DNA from: Defluviicoccus sp.
GTDB lineage: Bacteria; Pseudomonadota; Alphaproteobacteria; MPNO01
Assembly: GCA_028820945.1 (NCBI GenBank)
Contig: JAPPHW010000458.1
Span: 2,760 to 18,938 of the forward strand
Direction of reading: 5' to 3'
DNA length: 16,179 bases
Part shown: positions 9,005-15,105 of the stretch, in pieces
How the letters are laid out: each line of letters begins with the position of its first letter
How positions within the stretch are numbered: the first letter of the stretch is position 1
Translations under genes and position numbers: made by a program
Notes under the pieces: model-generated
Database searches by the model: none
What the model was told of the DNA's origin: nothing
Seen by the model: only the letters and a program-made list of their open reading frames with translations

Positions 9005-9139
9005 TCAAGCCGAGAGACGCTTGCGACCCTTGGCGCGGCGGTTCGACAGGATCCTGCGGCCGCCGACGGTTGCGCGTCGGGCACGAAATCCGTGGCGCCG
9101 CTTGCGGACCAGCACGCTCGGCTGATAAGTGCGTTTCAA
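9005..9139 (-). CDS. rpmH: 50S ribosomal protein L34 (TTG start)
   Basis: The smallest-type large-subunit ribosomal protein, 44 residues and very basic. Reading minus from 9139 gives [20 protein letters not shown], then [24 protein letters not shown] and TGA, unmistakably L34. The start codon is TTG rather than ATG, with GGAG nine bases upstream; no ATG or GTG gives a complete L34 N-terminus. Because it is short and TTG-started, it is easily missed in automatic ORF calling. It is the first gene of the run and follows a near-consensus promoter by about 40 bases. Confidence 0.97.
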   Translation of the reverse strand: MKRTYQPSVLVRKRRHGFRARRATVGGRRILSNRRAKGRKRLSA

Positions 9140-9183
9140 GGCGAGAGACTCCAGGCTCGGACCGGGTCCGAAACGAGGCCCGC

Positions 9184-9212
9184 TGTATAGGGTCTCCTCG
9201 CGGGCGAGTCAA
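9184..9212 (-). promoter_or_regulatory. Strong sigma-70-type promoter of the rpmH run
   Basis: On the minus strand TTGACT (9207-9212) and TATACA (9184-9189) are separated by exactly 17 bases, matching the sigma-70 consensus at five of six and at the key positions of both boxes (TTGAC-, TATA-). It lies 44 bases upstream of the rpmH TTG start, so transcription would begin near 9177 with a leader of roughly 38 bases. The 98-base gap (9140-9237) between the arylsulfotransferase-family gene and rpmH holds nothing else obvious; I see no convincing intrinsic terminator for the upstream gene. Confidence 0.8.
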
Positions 9213-9237
9213 TGCGCGGTGCCGGACGGCGTGCCCG

Positions 9238-10869
9238 CTACGCGACCTCCACGCCCGGCGGGTAGAGCGAGGCGACCCGCGCGCCGCCGAAGGTCTGCCA
9301 GCCGACCAGCTCGTCGGGATCCTCGAGGTGAAGCTCGAAGACGACCTCGCGGGACGCGTCGCGCTTCATCTCGCGGACCCTGGTCCAGTAGGGCATGTCG
9401 TTGGGATGCCATTCCTCGCGCTTCCACTCGTTCCAGGTGAGATCCTTCACGTGGCAGCTCAGGGTGAGCCGTTCGCGCATCGGCAGGCAGATCGAATCGA
9501 CGATGAGCATGTTGTCGTTGGGAAGACGGTGGGCGTCGCCCATTGCCCAGGAGATCACACGCTCGGGGTCGTCATCGTCCGACGAGGTCCAGACCTCGCG
9601 GACGGTGCCCCTCTCCTCGTCGACCTCGTATTCGACCGCCCGGGCGAAGCATTCGTGCGGAGCGGCCTGCGGATCGTAGGGCTGCGCGCGGCAGATTCCG
9701 TTGTCGTACATCAGGATCGTGCCGTCGACCGTCACCCGGGGGTTGTGCCCGTGATAGTGCCAGCGGAGTTCGTGGGCGGGCTCGAGCAGCTTTTCCTTCT
9801 GCGGGCTCTTCCAGTTCCCGTGGTCGCCGAGGATCCACCGGATCTCGCCGGACGCCTTGTCGATCTTGACGATCGCGTCCTGGTGGCGGAGCGACACGAT
9901 CACGCTATCGTCGGCGGGGTCGTATGTGATGCCGTTGCCGTGGGTCCAGTCGAGATGGTGCGGAAAGCCGCGATTGTGCCAGTAGACCTCCATCAGATGG
10001 TAGGACCAGCGATAGACGTCGAGGTGGTCGAACGTGTCCCAGGTCCAGACGATGTCGCCCCCGGGCGTGAACTCCACGAACCGGTCGCCGACCACCGGCT
10101 GGGCCTTGCGCGGCGCGTCCGGGTCGGTCTCGCTGGTGAAGTAGTTCTCGATCGTCCGCGCGTTCGCGGTCATCGCCAGGAAATTGCCGTTCGGCATCTG
10201 GTGCGGCTGGTGGTGCAGGCTCGCCGCCTCGATCGGGATCGCGCCCTCGACAGGCCCGAAGGGCCGGCCGGAGGCGTAGAACATGCGGATCACTCTTCCC
10301 GTCATGTCCATCTCGACCGAGCGGAAGTCGACATGGTGGAAGAAGAGGTTGCCGTTCGACATCTGGGTGACGCCGGCGATGCGGGCATCCGACACAAAGT
10401 ACCAGACCACCTCCCCCTCTTCGTCGACCGCCATCAGCATCCCCCACCGGGTGGTGAAGCGGACCTGAGCCGGTGTCATGAAGGTCTGGCGGATATTCGC
10501 CGTGCGCCGAACGCTCAACAGCGTGAAGCCGGGCTGCATCTCCGACGTCCGCGCGATTTTCGTCGTAATCGTCGGCCACGCCGCGCTGTCGGCGGGAAGC
10601 GGCGGGGTGCGGTAGGTCAGCGAGACCGGCCCGGCATCGCCGGCGGCGACCGTGATCCGGTGTTCGGTGTCGGCCCGCATGCCGACGATGGGCAGACCCT
10701 CCTCCGGATCGCGGGACGGGTCGTAGACGACCGAGCGGGTTCGCTTTCCGTCGTCGACAGTGATCCCGGTGCTGACCGGCTCATCCGCCTTGAAACGGAC
10801 CAGGGCGACGAGGGGCGCCCGCTCGTTGGGGTTCTTCTCCACGGTCGGCGGGGACAGGAACTCGGTCAT
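9238..10869 (-). CDS. Arylsulfotransferase (ASST)-family protein without signal peptide
   Basis: Family members move a sulfate group from an aryl sulfate to a phenolic acceptor through a sulfo-histidine, on a six-bladed beta-propeller. The 543-residue protein has an N-terminal beta domain (about 17-90) then propeller signatures: L-H-H-Q-P-H-Q-M-P-N-G-N (H219, H220), D-W-T-H-G-N-G-I (H310), S-L-R-H-Q-D-A-I-V-K-I-D (R328) and W-H-Y-H-G-H-N-P-R-V with D-N-G-I-C-R (H371, H373, H375). These correspond to the E. coli AssT active-site His/Arg set (H252, H356, R374, H436 as recalled). E. coli AssT is periplasmic, but this protein begins M-T-E-F-L-S-P-P with no signal peptide. The ATG at 10869 has GGAG 10 bases upstream and lies 34 bases after the permease gene, so it is probably the operon's last gene. 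Substrate is unknown. Confidence 0.85.
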   Translation of the reverse strand: MTEFLSPPTVEKNPNERAPLVALVRFKADEPVSTGITVDDGKRTRSVVYDPSRDPEEGLPIVGMRADTEHRITVAAGDAGPVSLTYRTPPLPADSAAWPTITTKIARTSEMQPGFTLLSVRRTANIRQTFMTPAQVRFTTRWGMLMAVDEEGEVVWYFVSDARIAGVTQMSNGNLFFHHVDFRSVEMDMTGRVIRMFYASGRPFGPVEGAIPIEAASLHHQPHQMPNGNFLAMTANARTIENYFTSETDPDAPRKAQPVVGDRFVEFTPGGDIVWTWDTFDHLDVYRWSYHLMEVYWHNRGFPHHLDWTHGNGITYDPADDSVIVSLRHQDAIVKIDKASGEIRWILGDHGNWKSPQKEKLLEPAHELRWHYHGHNPRVTVDGTILMYDNGICRAQPYDPQAAPHECFARAVEYEVDEERGTVREVWTSSDDDDPERVISWAMGDAHRLPNDNMLIVDSICLPMRERLTLSCHVKDLTWNEWKREEWHPNDMPYWTRVREMKRDASREVVFELHLEDPDELVGWQTFGGARVASLYPPGVEVA

Positions 10870-10903
10870 GCCTGTTTTTCTCCGGTTGAGCGGCGGTCCG
10901 GCG

Positions 10904-12928
10904 TCACAGGATCAGCCATTCCGGCAGCCAGTCGGGAAGACCGGACGCGAACAGCGCGTGCGCGGCCGAATCGTGGAACGTCAGCCGTATGACGCGGTCG
11001 TAGAAGCCGACCAGAAGGGCCCACACGGCGAGCGAATATCCGGCGCAGACCGCCAGCCGCATCCGGCCCCAGACCCTCAGATAGGCGAAAACGAATATCG
11101 GCAGCGCGATCTTCATCCCAAGGACAAGGGTGATCAGGATCGTCGCCGCCAGCCACGCCAGGAACGACGCCGAGCGCGCCAGCACCGCCTCCCGCGCGCC
11201 CTCGGCGATCGTCGCGCGCCCGGCCATGCCCGAGCCGGCGGTCAGCGAACGCGTGTCCCGGAACAGGGCCGCGGCCGCGAGCAGGGCGCCGGGCGCCGCC
11301 ATGACGAGGGGGAACTGGCCGACTTCGGCCTCCCAGCCCGCCGCGGTCCATGCCGCCGCGGCGAAGGTCCCGAAGAACAGCAGCGAGACCGGAAACGACA
11401 TCGCCGGGTTTCTCGCGCGCCCCTCGCCTGCCCGGGGAGCGTCGGCCTGAGCGTTGGACCGGACGGTGCTCCGCGCCGAGAGGACGATCGTGAGAATCCC
11501 CAGCGCCAGCACGATCAGCACGATGGGATTGGCGAGCCAGCCGATTCCGTCATAGGTCTTCATGCTGAGAAGGAACCGGTTCTCCACGATGGTCCCGAGG
11601 ATCAGCCCGAGAATCAGCGGCGGCCTCGCCCAGCCTCCCGCCTTCATCAGATAGCCCACGACACCGAACACGAAGCAGGTGACCCACGCCTCGATGCTGG
11701 AGAGGCCGCCGAGCCACGAACCCATGAACACGAACACGATCACGCCGGGTACCAGGAAATGGCCGGGGACGAAGGCGAGCCTCGCCACCTGGCGGCTCCA
11801 CATCATCAGCAGCCCGGCCGCGACCACGTTGGCGATCACCAGCATCCACACCATGGAGAAGGTGATGTGGAGCTCGGTCGTCAGCATGTCGGGGCCGGGG
11901 CGGATGTCCTGGAGGATTAGCGCGCTCAACAGGATCGCCGTGCCGAGGCTGCCCGGGATCGCGAACGCCACGGCGGGGATCAACGCGCCGCCCTTGGTCG
12001 CATTGTTGGCGGCCTCGGGCGCGATGACGCCGCGGATGTCCCCCTCCCCGAAGCGGCTCTTGTCGCGCGCCGACTGTACCGCGTGCCCGTAGGCGACCCA
12101 GTCGACGATGGCCGCGCCCAGGCCGGGCAGCATGCCGACATAGGTGCCTATGGCCGCGCAGCGGGTCGCCAGCCAGCCGTGGCGGACCGCATCGCGTACC
12201 CCGTCGCCGATGCTGCTGCCGGTATCCTGGCTCCGCGTGTCCCGCGCGATGGAGATGTTGCGGGTCGCAAGTTCCATCAGCTCCGGGATCGCGAAGATGC
12301 CGAGCACGACGGGGATCAGCGGCAAGTCGTCGAGGAGATATTCCAGGCCGAACGAATACCGCTCCTCCGCCACGGTCTGCGCCGTGCCCACGGTCGACAA
12401 CAACAGGCCCATCGCCGCGGCGGCGAGCCCCTTCACCATCGATCCGCCGCTCAGCGCGCCGACCATGGCGAGGCCGAGCAGCGCCAGCGCGAAGATTTCG
12501 GGCGAGCCGAAGGCGAGGATGAGCGGCTGCACGATGGGGAGCGAAATCGCCAGCGCGATCGCGCCGAAGACCCCGCCATAGGCCGAGACCGCGAAGGCGG
12601 CGCCGAAGGCGCGCGGCGCCTCGCCCCGCTTGGCGAGCGGGTACCCGTCGAGGATGGTCGCCTGCGACGCCGCGGTACCCGGAATCCCGAGCATGACCGA
12701 GGCGATGGTGTCGCTGGTCGTGGTGACGGCGAACAGCCCGAGCAGCAGCGCGATCGCGCTCAACGGCTCCATGTCGAAGGTGAACGGCAGCAGCAGCAGC
12801 ATCCCGATGATGCCGCCGAGCCCGGGCACCGCGCCGAGCCAGATGCCAATGAAGATCCCGAGCCCCAGGAACAGCAGGACCTGCAGCTCGAAGATCGAGT
12901 CCAGGCCGGTGAGCAGGGCCTCTAGCAT
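10904..12928 (-). CDS. Tripartite tricarboxylate transporter permease: TctA fused to a TctB-like domain
   Basis: Membrane component of a TTT uptake system, which moves an organic anion from a periplasmic binding protein using an ion gradient. Residues 1 to about 485 are TctA: the two inverted halves each carry a glycine motif, G-A-V-P-G-L-G-G (32-39) and G-M-L-P-G-L-G-A (265-272), plus P-G-T-A-A-S-Q-A-T-I-L-D-G-Y-P near 83-97 and the E-A-A-N-N-A-T-K-G-G-A-L-I-P motif near 305-318. A charged linker (about 487-508) follows, then about 165 residues with four hydrophobic stretches (near 510-530, 537-556, 585-605, 606-645) laid out like TctB. TctA alone is about 500 residues, so 674 indicates a fusion, and no separate tctB is present. 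The ATG at 12928 has only a weak ribosome site. Confidence 0.93.
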   Translation of the reverse strand: MLEALLTGLDSIFELQVLLFLGLGIFIGIWLGAVPGLGGIIGMLLLLPFTFDMEPLSAIALLLGLFAVTTTSDTIASVMLGIPGTAASQATILDGYPLAKRGEAPRAFGAAFAVSAYGGVFGAIALAISLPIVQPLILAFGSPEIFALALLGLAMVGALSGGSMVKGLAAAAMGLLLSTVGTAQTVAEERYSFGLEYLLDDLPLIPVVLGIFAIPELMELATRNISIARDTRSQDTGSSIGDGVRDAVRHGWLATRCAAIGTYVGMLPGLGAAIVDWVAYGHAVQSARDKSRFGEGDIRGVIAPEAANNATKGGALIPAVAFAIPGSLGTAILLSALILQDIRPGPDMLTTELHITFSMVWMLVIANVVAAGLLMMWSRQVARLAFVPGHFLVPGVIVFVFMGSWLGGLSSIEAWVTCFVFGVVGYLMKAGGWARPPLILGLILGTIVENRFLLSMKTYDGIGWLANPIVLIVLALGILTIVLSARSTVRSNAQADAPRAGEGRARNPAMSFPVSLLFFGTFAAAAWTAAGWEAEVGQFPLVMAAPGALLAAAALFRDTRSLTAGSGMAGRATIAEGAREAVLARSASFLAWLAATILITLVLGMKIALPIFVFAYLRVWGRMRLAVCAGYSLAVWALLVGFYDRVIRLTFHDSAAHALFASGLPDWLPEWLIL

Positions 12929-12948
12929 GCGCTACGCTCGCCGGGCGG

Positions 12949-12982
12949 CCGGGTGCCGGGGTTTCAGTCGTCCGGCACCCGG
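12949..12982 (-). promoter_or_regulatory. Intercistronic stem-loop between binding protein and permease genes
   Basis: Perfect 11-bp inverted repeat, CCGGGTGCCGG (12949-12959) and CCGGCACCCGG (12972-12982), with a 12-base loop. It lies in the 90-base gap between the binding-protein stop and the permease start. No run of T follows on the minus strand, so it is not a classical intrinsic terminator. Such a hairpin more likely stabilises the upstream mRNA or partly ends transcription, which would give more binding protein than permease. Confidence 0.75.
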
Positions 12983-13003
12983 TCGGACCCGCCCCGCGGA
13001 GGA

Positions 13004-13015
13004 GCGGAATTCCGC
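13004..13015. repeat. 12-bp perfect palindrome just after the binding-protein gene
   Basis: GCGGAATTCCGC reads the same on both strands. It lies three bases beyond the stop codon of the binding-protein gene. With no loop it is not a good RNA hairpin; it may be a small protein-binding site or chance in GC-rich DNA. Confidence 0.4.
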
Positions 13016-13018
13016 CGA

Positions 13019-14089
13019 TCAGCGAATGATCGACCTGAGGTAGGCCTTCGCCTCCTCACCGATATCGGTGTAGCCGCTGAGCAGGGCGCCGGCCTTTTCT
13101 CCGGCGAGCCAGAACGGCTCCGACTTCGTTGCCTTGCTGAAATTCGCCACCGTGCGCTTGTCGGCCCAGTTCGCCGCATAGGCCTTGCGCATCGCCGCCA
13201 CCACGCCGTCGGGGGTGCCCGGCGGCAGCATCATCCACATCGCCCAGACCTGATGCGCGGCGAACCACTTGTAGGCCTCGAACATCGGCCCCGACGGCGC
13301 CTTGCCCTTCGCCTTCTTGTAGAACGCCACGAAGTTCGGCACGTCGCCGAAGGACTTGGAGTGGTCTTCCGGCGTGTCGGAGCCGAGCGGGAACGCCGAG
13401 TGGTAGAACAGATCGACCGCGGTCCCCTTCTTCACCAGGTCGTTTTTGTAGAACACCCAGTAGCCGATATCGCCGGTCGAGATCGCCTGGATCTCGTTCT
13501 GCATCAGCCCCGCCTTCAGCTTCGGCTGATTTTTGTAGCCGATGGCGAAACGGTAGGGGATGCCGAGCATGTCGAAGGAGAAGCGCGAAAACAGTCCGAG
13601 CGCGCCGCCGGGTATGCGGGCCCCGACGTTGAAGTCCTTGGCCTTGACGATGTCATCGCGGCTCTTGAGCCCGCCCGCCAGATCCGAGCGCACGACGGTC
13701 ACGAAGTTGACCCCGATGACGCCGACCGGGTTGAACTCCGCCGGGACGTATTTGACGCCCTTCAGGCCGAACAGGAGGCCGGGGAAGTTCATCGGCCCCC
13801 AGAGCATCTGGGTGCCGTCCTTCTTGGCCCGGTTGAAGACGAAGTTGATCCCCTTCTGTCCGCCGCCGCCGACGATATTCCGCACCTTGATGCTGGGCTT
13901 GCCCGGAATATGGTCGGAGAAGGTCTTGGCGAAACGCTGCGCCTGCCGACTCAGCCCGCCCCCGGCGCCGGCCGGAACGATCAATTCGATGGTCTTACCG
14001 GAAAAGTCCTGCGCGCCCGCGGGCATACCGCCTATCGCCAATCCGAGGCCGGCCAGACCGGCGAGCAACAGCGTCGAACCCTTGTGCAT
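13019..14089 (-). CDS. TTT-family periplasmic substrate-binding protein (TctC/Bug-like)
   Basis: Extracytoplasmic receptor that captures the substrate and passes it to the TctA-type permease encoded next. The 356-residue protein starts with a signal peptide (about 1-26: basic M-H-K-G, hydrophobic L-L-L-A-G-L-A-G-L-G-L-A-I-G, cleavage near A-G-A/Q). The mature protein begins F-S-G-K-T-I-E-L-I-V-P-A-G-A-G-G-G, then the family stretch I-P-G-K-P-S-I-K-V-R-N-I-V-G-G-G-G and K-K-D-G-T. The usual acidic/aromatic pair after the glycine loop (G-G-G-Y-D or G-G-x-x-D) is replaced by L-S, an unusual pocket. Start is the ATG at 14089 with GGAAG just upstream. It is first in the tctC-tctAB-sulfotransferase order, typical of TTT operons. 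Confidence 0.93.
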   Translation of the reverse strand: MHKGSTLLLAGLAGLGLAIGGMPAGAQDFSGKTIELIVPAGAGGGLSRQAQRFAKTFSDHIPGKPSIKVRNIVGGGGQKGINFVFNRAKKDGTQMLWGPMNFPGLLFGLKGVKYVPAEFNPVGVIGVNFVTVVRSDLAGGLKSRDDIVKAKDFNVGARIPGGALGLFSRFSFDMLGIPYRFAIGYKNQPKLKAGLMQNEIQAISTGDIGYWVFYKNDLVKKGTAVDLFYHSAFPLGSDTPEDHSKSFGDVPNFVAFYKKAKGKAPSGPMFEAYKWFAAHQVWAMWMMLPPGTPDGVVAAMRKAYAANWADKRTVANFSKATKSEPFWLAGEKAGALLSGYTDIGEEAKAYLRSIIR

Positions 14090-14118
14090 TCTTCCGCTCC
14101 CTGTTCTGTAGCGGGCGA

Positions 14119-14147
14119 ACCGTAGAAGGGGCGCATCGGCGGATCAA
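14119..14147 (-). promoter_or_regulatory. Weak candidate promoter for the transporter operon
   Basis: Minus-strand TTGATC (14142-14147) and TACGGT (14119-14124) are spaced 17 bases apart and lie about 30 bases before the binding-protein start. The -35 box matches four of six positions and the -10 box three. It is the best I find in this gap, but it is not strong. Confidence 0.3.
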
Positions 14148-14232
14148 GCCGGCTCGCCCCAACGGATACCGCTCCCGCCCGGGCCTGCCGGTCGGGCGCC
14201 ACAAGCCGCTTTGCTGGCGGACCGGCGACGGT

Positions 14233-14334
14233 TATGGTCCGGGCGCATTCAAGGGCGCCCGAACACCCGACAATCGACGCAATTCGGCGTCCGGAGCGCG
14301 AGAAGGCTCTCGCAAGACACGCTTCCGGACCATA
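14233..14334. repeat. Nested inverted repeats in the divergent intergenic region (possible structured RNA or operator)
   Basis: The 281-base gap (14090-14370) between the divergent binding-protein and TVP38 genes holds a 10-bp perfect inverted repeat, TATGGTCCGG (14233-14242) and CCGGACCATA (14325-14334), 82 bases apart. Inside are three hairpins: CGGGCGC/GCGCCCG (14240-14261, 8-base loop), GACGC/GCGTC (14276-14291, 6-base loop) and GCGAGA/TCTCGC (14298-14313, 4-base loop). The first shares three bases with the outer arm, so a 7-bp outer stem closing three hairpins is the consistent fold. A further 7-bp pair (GCCGGTC at 14187-14193, GACCGGC at 14220-14226) lies just upstream. It could be a TVP38 5' leader, a small RNA or a regulator site. 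GC-rich DNA makes short hairpins common; the 10-bp pair is the notable part. Confidence 0.55.
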
Positions 14335-14370
14335 CATCAGGATTGCGAGGCCAGCGCGAGGTTCCCGCTA

Positions 14371-15105
14371 ATGTCCGACACCGAAACCGCCTCCGGCGGC
14401 CTTAACGTCAAACGCCTGCTGCCGATCGCCGTCCTGGTGGCGGGCCTTGTCGCGTTCTTCGCTTTCGATCTCGACCGGTTCGTCACGCTCGATGCGCTCA
14501 AGACCCACCGCGAGGCGCTTCACGGATGGGTCGACTCGCAGGGGGTCGTCGCGTGGCTGGTCTATGCCGCCATCTACATGGCGGCGGTCGCGTTCTCGAT
14601 TCCGGGCGGCGCGGTGCTCACGATCGCCGGCGGCTTCATGTTCGGCCCCTTCGTCGCCACCGGCGTCGTGGTAATCGGCGCGACCTGCGGCGCGACGCTG
14701 CTGTTTCTCGCCGCGCGCTACGCCTTCGCCGACTATCTGCGCCGGAAGACGGGCGGCGCCATGCGGCGGATGGAAGCGGGGTTCAACGAGAACCCGGTGA
14801 GCTACATGCTCGTCCTCCGCCTGGTTCCGCTGTTTCCGTTCTGGCTGGTCAATCTGGTGCCCGCCTTTCTCGGCGTGAAGCTGCGGACCTATTTCCTGAG
14901 CACGCTGGTCGGCATTATCCCGGGGACCTTCGTCTACGCGCTGGTCGGCGACGGGGCCGGCGCGGTGCTGGACGCGGGCGGCGATCTCGACCTCGGGATC
15001 GTTTTCGAGCCGCGCTTTCTCGCGCCGATCGTCGGGCTCGCCCTGCTCGCCTGTTTCCCGATCCTCTACAAGCGTATCCAGACGCGACGCGGCGCAAACC
15101 GATGA
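14371..15105 (+). CDS. TVP38/TMEM64-family (DedA-superfamily) membrane protein
   Basis: Polytopic inner-membrane protein of the SNARE-associated/VTT domain group, related to DedA proteins implicated in lipid scrambling and membrane homeostasis. The 244-residue protein has a hydrophobic segment at about 15-33, another at 57-77, then the VTT domain: S-I-P-G-G-A-V-L-T-I-A-G-G-F-M-F-G (about 76-92), G-A-T-C-G-A-T-L-L-F-L-A-A-R (103-116), R-L-V-P-L-F-P-F-W-L-V-N-L-V-P-A-F-L-G-V (150-169, a likely re-entrant loop) and further segments at 172-192 and 216-233. The ATG at 14371 has GAGG about 9 bases upstream. Its TGA overlaps the next gene in an ATGA arrangement, so the two products are probably made in step. 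The transported or scrambled molecule is unknown. Confidence 0.94.
   Translation: MSDTETASGGLNVKRLLPIAVLVAGLVAFFAFDLDRFVTLDALKTHREALHGWVDSQGVVAWLVYAAIYMAAVAFSIPGGAVLTIAGGFMFGPFVATGVVVIGATCGATLLFLAARYAFADYLRRKTGGAMRRMEAGFNENPVSYMLVLRLVPLFPFWLVNLVPAFLGVKLRTYFLSTLVGIIPGTFVYALVGDGAGAVLDAGGDLDLGIVFEPRFLAPIVGLALLACFPILYKRIQTRRGANR

Noticed and set aside
9215..9237. Possible intrinsic terminator after the ASST-family gene
   Set aside because: The only pairing is a 4-bp GCCG/CGGC stem with a 2-base loop and no T-run; too weak.
9140..9237. Origin of replication near rpmH/rnpA
   Set aside because: There are no clustered DnaA boxes and no dnaA or parAB in the window; rpmH is often far from the origin in alphaproteobacteria.
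9070..10992. Long open frame on the plus strand (640 codons) across the ASST-family gene
   Set aside because: It is antisense to a gene with clear family motifs, has no recognisable domain and an Arg/Asp/Val-rich composition typical of GC-rich shadow frames.
14233..14334. Possible tRNA, SRP RNA or miniature transposable element in the inverted-repeat region
   Set aside because: No T-arm or anticodon-arm consensus for a tRNA. GGTCCGGAAG on the minus strand resembles the SRP RNA loop but the rest of that domain is missing. No matching target-site duplication flanks the 10-bp arms, so a mobile element is not supported.
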